In this document: positions 35,317-43,403 of the stretch, in pieces | Layout: each line of letters starts with the position of its first letter | Numbering within the stretch: position 1 is the stretch's first letter | Origin: Bin94 sp965215535 | GTDB lineage: Bacteria; Gemmatimonadota; Gemmatimonadetes; Longimicrobiales; Gaopeijiaceae | Reading direction: 5' to 3' | DNA length: 64,000 bases | NCBI GenBank assembly: GCA_965215535.1 | Contig: OZ244063.1 | Span: 1,488,001 to 1,552,000, forward strand | Program-made: the position numbers and the translations under genes | The notes under the pieces: generated by a model | Told to the model about the DNA's origin: nothing | The model's input: the letters and a program-made list of their open reading frames with translations, nothing else | The model's database searches: none

Positions 35317-35512
35317 AACATTCCTTGACTGGTCGCGCCTTGTATTCCTCAAGCGCATCAAGGAGCTTATACGGGTGGTCACGTCGCACCCGTCTTTCCC
35401 AATCCCGAAACCCTCGCGCCTCCCTGTCGGTCCATCCGGAAACAGCGCACAGTCTGTCAATCATGGTTTCGAGCACTTGGCGCTGGTCCTCAATGAGCCT
35501 CGTCTTCTGCAC
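35294..35512 (-). CDS. small tandem-family protein, second copy (72 residues)
   Basis: Starts at GTG 35512 (MQKTRLIEDQRQVLETMIDR, then LCAVSGWTDREARGF) and ends EEYKARPVKECCADGAAH. Its N-terminal 44 residues match the third copy; its C-terminal part matches the end of the larger first gene (EEYKAQLVKGMCAEDEAH). It overlaps its neighbours by 23 nt on each side. The DNA unit repeats every 196 bp, which is not a multiple of three and puts neighbours in different frames. Predicted soluble helical protein; function unknown. Confidence 0.6.
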   Translation of the reverse strand: MQKTRLIEDQRQVLETMIDRLCAVSGWTDREARGFRDWERRVRRDHPYKLLDALEEYKARPVKECCADGAAH

Positions 35513-35984
35513 ACATTCCTTTCACCAGTTGCGCCTTGTACTCCTCTGTCAGATGGATCTCATAGACTGCCTGAGCTTCCGCCACCTCCAGATGGGCTGC
35601 ATGTGCCGCTTCTGCTTCCGCCACATACATTTCCGCCCTCTCCAGGAGAGCTTCATACGCCACTTCCTCCATCCAGCATTCTTCTTGTGCCCTGAAGTGT
35701 TCTTCTTCTGCCTTGCGCTCTGCTTCGTATTCCTGTGCCGCTACTTTTGCCCAGTATTCTTCTTCCGCCTTGCGCGCGGCCTCTTCCCCAGGGTCATATT
35801 CTTCCCCAAGGCCATATTCTTCCCCGGGGTCATCGCGCCCGGTCGAGGTGTCGTGCGGGTAATCGTGAAAGTCGTAGCGGGCGGCGTACCCATCGGGATT
35901 GTCCGGGTCGTCAAGGTCGCCTGGATCGTCTGAATGGTAGGGATCAAGGCCGCCTGGGTCATCCACATAGTCATCGTCTGCCAT
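35490..35984 (-). CDS. acidic, coiled-coil-like protein, first gene of the tandem family
   Basis: 164 residues from the ATG at 35984, which has GAGGAG 6 nt upstream (a frame extension to 36083 lacks such a site). The N-terminal third is Asp/Gly/Pro-rich (DDYVDDPGGLDPYHSDDPG). The rest is Glu/Ala/Lys-rich helix, likely coiled coil (EEAARKAEEEYWAKVAAQEY; ARAEMYVAEAEAAHAAHL-like heptads). Its end, EEYKAQLVKGMCAEDEAH, is repeated at the end of the next gene, which overlaps it by 23 nt. Not recognised. The highly acidic composition suggests a binding or DNA-mimic-type role, but that is speculation. Confidence 0.6.
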   Translation of the reverse strand: MADDDYVDDPGGLDPYHSDDPGDLDDPDNPDGYAARYDFHDYPHDTSTGRDDPGEEYGLGEEYDPGEEAARKAEEEYWAKVAAQEYEAERKAEEEHFRAQEECWMEEVAYEALLERAEMYVAEAEAAHAAHLEVAEAQAVYEIHLTEEYKAQLVKGMCAEDEAH

Positions 35985-36134
35985 AAGGAACTCCTCGGGC
36001 AGCTTCTTCACCGGGCAAGAGCCGGGTCCGGTAGACCTGGACAATGCCGGCCGGGATTCGAGCGCATCCAGCTCGGTTGCCATGATATCTTATATCTTTC
36101 CCTCCCCCAGCACACTGCAACCAGGCAAGCACAG

Positions 36135-36440
36135 ATGGCAGGATACAAGCGCAAGACGGTGATCGCGCCGGGACGGGTGCTCGAGATGGCCGAGACGCAC
36201 CTTCCGACCTATATCGGGCTCGCGCGGTCGCGCGAATCGTCGCATGGCGCCACCTACACCGGCACGGAGGGCACGGTGGTGCTGACCGCGCACCGTCACG
36301 GTCCCTACACCGATGTCATGGCCGAGACCGATCAGCTTCGGACTTCGCGGATGGATTACGAGATTCAGCGCTTTCTCAAGACGCTGCCCTACGAGCACGG
36401 CGACGCAGAGGGGCCCAGCCCCGGGGACTTCGGCCAGTAG
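36135..36440 (+). CDS. small hypothetical protein
   Basis: 101 residues from the ATG at 36135 (MAGYKRKTVIAPGRVLEMAE). Contains a beta-rich middle (GTEGTVVLTAHRHGPYTDVM) and a helical end (MDYEIQRFLKTLPYEHGD). The region between this start and the divergent acidic gene is AT-rich around 36080-36100 and likely contains the promoters. The stop TAG overlaps the GTG of the following DEAD-box-like gene by one base, so the two are co-translated and may act together. No family recognised. Confidence 0.65.
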   Translation: MAGYKRKTVIAPGRVLEMAETHLPTYIGLARSRESSHGATYTGTEGTVVLTAHRHGPYTDVMAETDQLRTSRMDYEIQRFLKTLPYEHGDAEGPSPGDFGQ

Positions 36441-38065
36441 TGGAGAGCTTCGAATCGCTGCCGTTGGGACCGGAGATCGTGGCGGCTCTGGCCGCAGCGG
36501 GAATCGAGACCCCGACCCCCTTCCAGGCTGCGGCGATTCCGGTCATCGCGCGAGGCAAGGACCTGATGGGGCGCGCGGGCGCAGGGGGCGGCGCGCTGGT
36601 CGCCTGGGGGGCACCGCTGATCGAGAGGCTGGAGGGCGGACAGGGTTCGCCGGTCTGCGCGATCATCTGTCCGGGCAGCCGCCAGGCAACCGAGCTGGCA
36701 CGCTCTCTGGCCGCGCTCTGCGAGGGTTCGGAGCTGCGCGCAGCGGCATTGGCGCCCTACTGGAATCTGCCCGAACGCGCCGACTTTCTCTTTGTGCCCG
36801 CCAGCCGTCTGGCCGCGCTCTACGATGGCACGGTCCGAGGCGAGCATCTGGCCGCAATCGTCCTGCACGACGGCGACGGCGTGCTCCGCAATGTTCGCCG
36901 CGACCATCTGGAGGCGTGGCTGACCGGGTTGCCGAAGGGATGCCAGCGCATCTTCTGCGGGCTTCCCTTCGGCGACGATCTGCGGTCGCTGGCGCGGCGC
37001 TTTTCACAGCGCGCGGTCACGATCCCCCCCGGACCCGCCACCCCCGACCGGGCGCGTTCCCAACCCGCGCGCACCCTGAATCTGGTGGTGGCCGAGGGCG
37101 ACCCCTACGAGGCCGTGCTGGCCAGAAGTGCACAGCTTCTTGGCGACGGCGATGCGCGTCACCTGCTGATCTTTACCGGATCGGCCGACCGCGCTGCCGA
37201 CCTGGATGATCTGCTGGCGCTCCACGGCTACGCCTGCGGTCCTCCCGGCGACGATTCCGTGCCGGTCTGGCTCTGTCCTGGCGAAGAGGAAGAAGCCGCC
37301 GCCGCGCTTCTCTCCGGGGGACTGACCGGCGAGGTGGCCACCCTCTCGTGCGGGGCGCCTGCGGGGCCGGAGACCGTCCTGCGTCGCCATGGGCAGGGCA
37401 GCGATGGCTGGGTTCTCTGTCCGGTTCGCGAGCTCGCCCACCTCCGTCAGGTGGCCGCCGATGCGGGCGTATCTCTGAAACGCATTCGGCCCGAAAGGCC
37501 CGAACGCATCTCTGCCGCCCTCGATACCCTGGCCGATCGCGTCCACGAAACCGCTCGCGACCCGGCGATCACTTCCTATGCGCTCCTTGTGGAATCGCTG
37601 CTCGAGCGCTTCTCGGCAACCGAGGTGGCCGCAGCGGCTCTTCTGCTCCTGGACCGCGCAACCGGCACCACCCGGGCGGCGGCCGAGAAGCCGGCAGGCA
37701 GGGTCCCCGAAAGCTGGATTCGTCTCTTTGTGTCGGCGGGTCAGCGCGACGAGATCGGGCCGCGCGAGATTCTGGGCGCCATCGTCAGCGAATCGGGGGT
37801 TGTGGCGAGACGGATCGGGCGCATCGATGTGCGCGAAAGCCATTCTCTGGTCGAGGTTCGCGAGAGCGACGCCGGGAGCGTCATTCGGGCGCTGAATGGA
37901 ATCACCCTGGGCGGCCGCGCACTCCGCGTGGATTACGACCGCGCGCGCGACGCGCGTCCATCACCCGGGGGAGCGTCCACAGGGCCACCGGGCGGGCGCA
38001 GAGCTGTCGGCGAACGGCCCCGGGGCCGCACCGGAGCCGGACGACCCGCACGTCCAAAGCGCTAG
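36440..38065 (+). CDS. degenerate DEAD-box protein with DbpA-type RNA-binding C-terminus
   Basis: 541 residues. The fold and Q motif of a DEAD-box helicase are present (IETPTPFQAAAIPVIARGKD), but the catalytic motifs are lost. Motif I reads RAGAGGGA (no GKT), motif II is VLHDGDG rather than DEAD, motif III is not SAT, and no HRxGRxxR is seen. Around residues 426-495 (SWIRLFVSAGQRDEIGPREI; GRIDVRESHSLVEVRESDAG) it carries the DbpA/CsdA RNA-binding domain, followed by a basic Gly/Arg-rich tail. It is therefore probably an RNA-binding pseudo-helicase rather than an ATPase. The GTG start overlaps the preceding small gene's stop. Confidence 0.8.
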   Translation: MESFESLPLGPEIVAALAAAGIETPTPFQAAAIPVIARGKDLMGRAGAGGGALVAWGAPLIERLEGGQGSPVCAIICPGSRQATELARSLAALCEGSELRAAALAPYWNLPERADFLFVPASRLAALYDGTVRGEHLAAIVLHDGDGVLRNVRRDHLEAWLTGLPKGCQRIFCGLPFGDDLRSLARRFSQRAVTIPPGPATPDRARSQPARTLNLVVAEGDPYEAVLARSAQLLGDGDARHLLIFTGSADRAADLDDLLALHGYACGPPGDDSVPVWLCPGEEEEAAAALLSGGLTGEVATLSCGAPAGPETVLRRHGQGSDGWVLCPVRELAHLRQVAADAGVSLKRIRPERPERISAALDTLADRVHETARDPAITSYALLVESLLERFSATEVAAAALLLLDRATGTTRAAAEKPAGRVPESWIRLFVSAGQRDEIGPREILGAIVSESGVVARRIGRIDVRESHSLVEVRESDAGSVIRALNGITLGGRALRVDYDRARDARPSPGGASTGPPGGRRAVGERPRGRTGAGRPARPKR

Positions 38066-38173
38066 AGCACAACTCGCCCGAATCCACACCGGGCGGGATT
38101 CCCCATGGGTCTGCCGGGGTGAAGGCACCCGGTCACCGGCAACTCCACAGGCCCGAAGGGGAGACTGCGACGG

Positions 38174-38377
38174 CTATGCCGTCCTGTGGCGACGCCGGCG
38201 GAACACCCGATAGACGAAGAAGGCGGCGGCCGCAACCAGACCGATCATCAGCGCCTTCATCAGCAGTCCGAAGACCACGCTCAGCAGTGGCACGGCGACT
38301 GCCGCAAGCAACTTGAGCAACAGCACGCTCACCACTCCGGTGGCCGCCACCGCACCCACGGCTTTCATTGCACCCAT
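38174..38377 (-). CDS. small membrane protein
   Basis: 67 residues from the ATG at 38377, with AGGAG about 10 nt upstream. One or two hydrophobic segments (AATGVVSVLLLKLLAAVAVP; MIGLVAAAAFFVYRVF) and a basic tail (RRRRHRTA). Glycine/alanine-rich sequence could form a hairpin in the inner membrane. Function unknown. It is convergent with the pseudo-helicase gene. Confidence 0.6.
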   Translation of the reverse strand: MGAMKAVGAVAATGVVSVLLLKLLAAVAVPLLSVVFGLLMKALMIGLVAAAAFFVYRVFRRRRHRTA

Positions 38378-38483
38378 TGTTTCAGCTCTCCTTTTTTGTC
38401 GAGGGTTCGGCGAACCCATTCGCCTTTCCGGCTGCCGCAAACCCTGACAGCCGGGAATGTCTCCCTGCGGATGACCGCACTCC

Positions 38484-40913
38484 CTACCCGCGGAAGCGGT
38501 AGGAAAGTTTCATGAAGACCCCTTCGGCCTCGGGGCGCACATCGCGGAAGCGGAAGGCCTGCATGTCCTCCATGGCCCGCGAATACCCCACAAAGAATAC
38601 GGTTCCGGGGGTGGGTTCGTAGCTCAGCAGCGCCTCGACCGAAACATCGTTGACCTCGGAACCCTGGAGCGCCCTACAGGAATCGGTCGGGTCGTCGGGG
38701 CACCATGAAACCGGCACGCCGCCGTCCGGGGTCATGAGGCGCCCCCGCCTCTGGCTTCCGTACTCGACGATCGTGCGCAGAAAGAGCGCGCGGCTGAACT
38801 GGTACTGGCCGATCAGGCGGGGAATCGTGGCCCGCGAGTAGAGCGACCCGTCGCGCTGCCGAAAGAGGCTGGTGTGATTGACGCTCAGATCGATGCTGAG
38901 ATTGGTGGTCGGGAAGAGATCCAGACTTGCGCTGCCGGACCAGGAATCGGCGATATCGACCGGCGTATCGGTAATGAAGTCGAAGAGCGGCGTCTCGGCG
39001 CGCGACAGGCGAACGTTGCCGCGAATCTTGTCGAAGGGGCTGACCCAGATAAAGAGGGTGCCCGCATTGAGCCCCGCAAAGAAGGCCGGATCGGCTACAA
39101 AGGGGCGGCGCACGCCATCGCCGGACACTGTAAAGAGGCCCTCGTAGTCGGCGTGGTCGAATTGATACCAGGAGCGCCTGTAATTCCCCCAGAAGGTGAT
39201 GTTGTTGCGCAGGGACACGCTGCCGCCAAGCTGAATGCGGCGCTCCTCGGCCCAGCCTCGCTGCCAGAAGGCGTCGCGGTCCCAGAAACCCTCGATCTCA
39301 AGGCTTGGTCCCCAGCGCTCGACGACGTCGCCGGGTTCGCCCCGGAAGTTGTAGCTCGCTTCGGAGCGGAGCTGCGAGATGCCCTTGCGACGAATGAAGC
39401 CGCTCCCGGCCGTAAAGTCATTCGAGATATCCAGCATGTTGGCCTCGAATTCGAAGTTGCGGCCGGTGCGCTCGAACTCGGCCGACACCAGCGACCCATT
39501 CGCGCGCGTGGCGTCGCCCTCGGCGGTACGACTGCCCGCCGCCAGCAGCGTCACGATATAGCGCTGCCGAAATTGGAAGCGGCCATCGAGCCCGGCCACC
39601 CGGTTGAAGCGGTCGCCGCTGTAGGAGCGGTCGGTATAGACCATGCCCACATTCGAGGTCGAGCCCAGATCGCGCCGCAGCCGGAAGATATTCACGATCG
39701 GGTGCGCATTGGCGTCGGAGCCGTCGGGGTGGGCAACGTCGTCCACCGCGTTGAGCAAACCTGCGTTGAAGCTGCCGATCTTGCCCTGGATCTTGGCGCC
39801 TCCGACCGGATTGACGATCGAGCGCGTATAGACAAGTTGCCGCGGCAGATTGAAGATCTCGGTTCCTTCCAGGAAGAAGGGCCGCTTTTCGCGCAGAAAG
39901 AGGGCAAAGCGCTCATTGACGGCGATCTGCCCGGCATCGGCCTCGACCTGCGAGAAGTCGGGATTGTAGGTGCCGTCGAGGGTCAGATCCGAGGTAATGC
40001 CGTAGGTGACGTTGAAGCCGAAATCGCCATCGACGCCCCCCCGCTCCAGTCCCCCAAGATCGTTGCTCCAGGCGCCCTGGTACGAGAAGGTCTGCACCGG
40101 ATTGACCTCGAGAAAGAGCCCGCGGTCCAGGTCGCGCAGCCCATTCAGGCGGCCGAATTGCTCCAGCCGGTTCGCGACATTGGCGGTGATCGGCGCCCAT
40201 GATTCGGAGTAGCCGTTGCGGGCAATGCGACGCTCGACCTGGATGCCCCAGTCCTGCACCTCCTGGTCACGAAACTTGATGCTCTTGAGGGGCACCTTCA
40301 CCTCGACCGCGTACCCCCAGTCGAAGATCCGTCCCTCGGACTCCCAGACGAAATCGGGATTCCAGTCGATCGGCGGGCCCCCGCCACCGCCCCGCCGGGT
40401 GGGACCGCCCACGACCCAGAGTCCGTCCTGCTGCACCCCCAGCGGATTGACCATAATGACATAGCCGCGCCGCCGGTCGTTGAAGGTATCCAGGACGAAG
40501 CGCACATAGTCGTCCGAAAAGCCGTAGGAATCGCGGTCGCCCAGGGTGGCCCGCACCCCGTCCGGCGTGTCGTCGTAGGCCTCGACCCCGAAATAGACCG
40601 CATCGTCGCTGATCAGAACCCGCGCCACCGTTCGCTGCGTCGCCGGAACGCCCTCGACCGGGTCGAACTGCGTGAAGCCGGTCAGGATCGGCGCATTCGC
40701 CCAGGCTTCGTCGTCGAGCGTGCCATCGATGCGAATCCCGGCGCCCGGAAGCTGGACCCCGCTCACGTCGAGCTGGCCCCGGCTGCCGTGATACTCCACG
40801 CCGACAGGCGCCGTGTCGGTTTCGTCGGAGGCGGATGCGCGGCTGGCAGGCTCGGTCGCATCCTGAGGTGCAGCAGCCAGAAGCGCGACCACTGTCGCCG
40901 TCAATATCTTCAA
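38484..40913 (-). CDS. DUF5916 family protein with CBM9-like N-terminal domain
   Basis: About 809 residues from a TTG at 40913 that has AAGGA 9 nt upstream and gives a standard signal peptide (KILTATVVALLAAA). A TTG at 40955 is the longest alternative. Residues about 60-230 are a carbohydrate-binding family 9-like domain (IRIDGTLDDEAWANAPILTG; VARVLISDDAVYFGVEAYDD). The DUF5916 region follows with the block FSQVEADAGQIAVNERFALF then REKRPFFLEGTEIF, and the C-terminal half is an outer-membrane beta-barrel ending MKLSYRFRG. These proteins are common in FCB bacteria; the function is unknown. Confidence 0.88.
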   Translation of the reverse strand: MKILTATVVALLAAAPQDATEPASRASASDETDTAPVGVEYHGSRGQLDVSGVQLPGAGIRIDGTLDDEAWANAPILTGFTQFDPVEGVPATQRTVARVLISDDAVYFGVEAYDDTPDGVRATLGDRDSYGFSDDYVRFVLDTFNDRRRGYVIMVNPLGVQQDGLWVVGGPTRRGGGGGPPIDWNPDFVWESEGRIFDWGYAVEVKVPLKSIKFRDQEVQDWGIQVERRIARNGYSESWAPITANVANRLEQFGRLNGLRDLDRGLFLEVNPVQTFSYQGAWSNDLGGLERGGVDGDFGFNVTYGITSDLTLDGTYNPDFSQVEADAGQIAVNERFALFLREKRPFFLEGTEIFNLPRQLVYTRSIVNPVGGAKIQGKIGSFNAGLLNAVDDVAHPDGSDANAHPIVNIFRLRRDLGSTSNVGMVYTDRSYSGDRFNRVAGLDGRFQFRQRYIVTLLAAGSRTAEGDATRANGSLVSAEFERTGRNFEFEANMLDISNDFTAGSGFIRRKGISQLRSEASYNFRGEPGDVVERWGPSLEIEGFWDRDAFWQRGWAEERRIQLGGSVSLRNNITFWGNYRRSWYQFDHADYEGLFTVSGDGVRRPFVADPAFFAGLNAGTLFIWVSPFDKIRGNVRLSRAETPLFDFITDTPVDIADSWSGSASLDLFPTTNLSIDLSVNHTSLFRQRDGSLYSRATIPRLIGQYQFSRALFLRTIVEYGSQRRGRLMTPDGGVPVSWCPDDPTDSCRALQGSEVNDVSVEALLSYEPTPGTVFFVGYSRAMEDMQAFRFRDVRPEAEGVFMKLSYRFRG

Positions 40914-40969
40914 CGCACTTCGTCCTTGCCCGATGATTGCCCCGGGTGCCCGCAACCGGACACACCTGC

Positions 40970-42316
40970 ATGGACACGCCTCTCAATGATAACGTTGACT
41001 CCCGGGCCACGCCGCCTCGCGTGCGATCCGCGTTCATTCAACCCGATGCCCTCATGATGCCTGCCAGCGATCGATCCCGGCTGCGCGCGAACGGCCTGAC
41101 CCGCGCCCAGGCCGAAGCGCTCTTCGCGCAGCTCGCCGAGGGTGTGGCCACACCGCGCTGCCCCCGCTGCCCGGGGCTCTGCGCGGTGATCGAAACGCCA
41201 CCCCGGCCCGATACGCCCTATGTGCGTCACCGAACCCTTGTGCGCTGCGCGCAGTGTGGGGCCACCTGCAGCCTGGAGCTCCCGAGGCGCCGGGCGTCTC
41301 TGACGGATGCAGAGGGGAAAGGCGCAACCGCGCGCCCACGCGGGAGCCGGACGCCCGCTCCCGGACGGAGCGTTGTGGCTGTGGCGCTTGCTCTGGCAGC
41401 CGCTGCGCTCTCGCCGGCTCCGGGGCGCGCGCACCAGGAGGGGGAGCAGCACCGCAATCCGGTCATTCCCAACCTTGTGGCGAGTGTGCGGGCCGCAGGG
41501 CTGGGCGGCGCCCTTCCGGGCTCCGGGAATGGCGGCTTTGCGATCTTTCATCATCCGGCGCTGATTGCCGGCGAGGGTTTTGGGCTTGCGTTGGGCAGAG
41601 CCGGCTGGCGCAACGGCGACGACGACGGGCATGACCACGAGAGACACTGCGACCACGACCGTCACCACGGGCGCTGCCACGGCGATCCCCACGACGCCGA
41701 CGCGCTCGATCTTGCCCTCTCGGCGAGCGGCGATTGGCTGGGCGGAGGCGTTGCAGCCGGCCTCGCTCTGGCCCGCAGCGGCGACGAATCGCTGGCTGCG
41801 ATCGGGTACGCGCGACCCCTCTTCGGCCTCCTGGCCGGCGCGACGGCCAGGCTCGTCACCCTGCAGAGCCCCGAGAGCGGCGCAGCGGCACACGCGGCCT
41901 CCTTCGATGTCGGGATCGCTCACGAATTCGACCGGTTCACCGCAATGCTCACCGTGCAAAACCTCGGCCCCGATCTGCGCCACGACAACGACGCCCACGT
42001 GCAGATTGCGGAGCGCGCCACCCTGGCCGCGGCCACCGATCGCATCCCTCTGGGTCCGCTCGATCTGGGCGGCGCCCTTCAGGTGGCGGTCGAACGCGGG
42101 GGACGGGTGGTGCCCGGGGGCGGTCTTGAGATCTCATACTGGCCGATTCAGCGGCGTGTGTTTGTGGGGCGAATCGGGGGAGTACGCACTCGCGGCAATG
42201 GTTCGCCGATGACGCTGGGAGCGGGCTTCGAGGGCGACCGCATTCGCATTGACTACGCCTTCAACGACGCCGATCCCGCGCTGGGCGCGCACCGGATCGG
42301 GGTGGCGATCCGGTAG
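40970..42316 (+). CDS. zinc-ribbon protein fused to a His-rich exported or barrel-like region
   Basis: About 448 residues from the ATG at 40970; an ATG at 41054 is equally possible. The N-terminal part has a zinc-ribbon-like set of cysteines (RCPRCPGLC and RCAQCGATC). A hydrophobic segment (SVVAVALALAAAALSPAPG then RAHQ) looks like an internal signal or anchor. The remainder is glycine-rich and beta-like, with an extreme Asp/His loop (GDDDGHDHERHCDHDRHHGR, continuing CHGDPHD) that probably binds metal. A zinc ribbon upstream of a signal-like segment is odd: either a membrane protein with a cytoplasmic ribbon, or two genes fused. The 3' part resembles outer-membrane PorV/UPF0164-like barrels only loosely. 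Confidence 0.6.
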   Translation: MDTPLNDNVDSRATPPRVRSAFIQPDALMMPASDRSRLRANGLTRAQAEALFAQLAEGVATPRCPRCPGLCAVIETPPRPDTPYVRHRTLVRCAQCGATCSLELPRRRASLTDAEGKGATARPRGSRTPAPGRSVVAVALALAAAALSPAPGRAHQEGEQHRNPVIPNLVASVRAAGLGGALPGSGNGGFAIFHHPALIAGEGFGLALGRAGWRNGDDDGHDHERHCDHDRHHGRCHGDPHDADALDLALSASGDWLGGGVAAGLALARSGDESLAAIGYARPLFGLLAGATARLVTLQSPESGAAAHAASFDVGIAHEFDRFTAMLTVQNLGPDLRHDNDAHVQIAERATLAAATDRIPLGPLDLGGALQVAVERGGRVVPGGGLEISYWPIQRRVFVGRIGGVRTRGNGSPMTLGAGFEGDRIRIDYAFNDADPALGAHRIGVAIR

Positions 42317-42328
42317 CCTCTTCCCAAC

Positions 42329-43147
42329 TTAGCCGCCGCGGCGGATGAACCACTCGTAGATTCCGTCGCCGAACCACTTCCGGATAAAGAGCAGCGGACG
42401 CGCCATGTCGCCCTTGACGTAGCGGCGGCGCGGATTTGCGGTGGTCGCGGCCTCGACGAAGACCTCGGCCAGAACGCGGACTTCGGTGCCACGCGCCTGC
42501 GCTCTCGGATTGGACATGGCCGCGATAAAGGCGTCCAACTGGCTCTTGTAGGGCGAATCGGGCGTGTAGTACTTGCCCATGTGCTGGCCCACAACATCGT
42601 TGAACTCGGTCCTGATCAGGCCGGGCTGGATCAGGACGACCTGGATGTTGAAGGGTGCGGTTTCGATGCGGAGGCAGTCCGACCAGCCCTCGAGCGCATG
42701 TTTGGTGGCGTGATACCAGGCCCCGAAGGGGAGGAAGATCCTGCCTCCCATCGACGACACATTCACGATGCGGCCCGAACGCTGTTCCCGCATGTGCGGC
42801 AGAACGCGCTGCGTCAGATCGGCCAGCCCGAAGATGTTGACATCGAACTGGTAGCGCGCGTCTTCAAGGGGGATTCCCTCGACTGGTCCGTACATGCCGA
42901 AACCCGCATTGTTGATGAGGATATCGATGCGGCCCGCCTCTTCAACGATCTGTTGCACAACCCGCTCGTTGTCTTCGGGTTTCGTGACGTCCATCTCGAC
43001 CGGGCGGATGCCGTCGTCGGTCAGATCCTGCATGCGGTCCAGTCGGCGGGCGCCCGCATAGACGGTATGACCCTTGCGGGCCAGGAGAAGGGCTGCCTCG
43101 CGGCCCATGCCGGAGGAGGCACCGGTTATGAGAACGACCTTGCTCAT
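42329..43147 (-). CDS. short-chain dehydrogenase/reductase
   Basis: 272 residues from the ATG at 43147, preceded by GAGAGG at 8 nt; further upstream sequence is not protein-like. The nucleotide motif is VLITGASSGMGREAA, with DVTKPEDN, NNAGFGMYGPV, and the catalytic Ser, Tyr and Lys in IVNVSSMGGR and WYHATKHALEG. NADP preference is suggested by the Arg-rich segment (AGARRLDRM) after the second strand. The C-terminal extension RRRYVKGDMARPLLFIRKWF is seen in SDR proteins often annotated as oxidoreductases of unknown substrate. About 255 bp without a gene lies upstream. Confidence 0.88.
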   Translation of the reverse strand: MSKVVLITGASSGMGREAALLLARKGHTVYAGARRLDRMQDLTDDGIRPVEMDVTKPEDNERVVQQIVEEAGRIDILINNAGFGMYGPVEGIPLEDARYQFDVNIFGLADLTQRVLPHMREQRSGRIVNVSSMGGRIFLPFGAWYHATKHALEGWSDCLRIETAPFNIQVVLIQPGLIRTEFNDVVGQHMGKYYTPDSPYKSQLDAFIAAMSNPRAQARGTEVRVLAEVFVEAATTANPRRRYVKGDMARPLLFIRKWFGDGIYEWFIRRGG

Positions 43148-43403
43148 CGTTTCAACCTCTCGTTTTTCAACCTTGCCGGGAGTTTTTACTGTCCGTGCCG
43201 GAGTGTGATCGCCGGAATGCGCTGTGAACGGGAAAGGCTCGGATGGCGACAAAGGCCGTGACAACCGGGAATCCCGTCCAGACTGCACAACCCTTAAATA
43301 TAGCGAAAAACGCTCCGGGAAACAGGTCGGTGCCCTGTGCGCCCTGCTGCGACTGCAATCTCTGAACCACGGACTGCGCCGGGCGGCAGGGTGCGGGAGA
43401 TGT

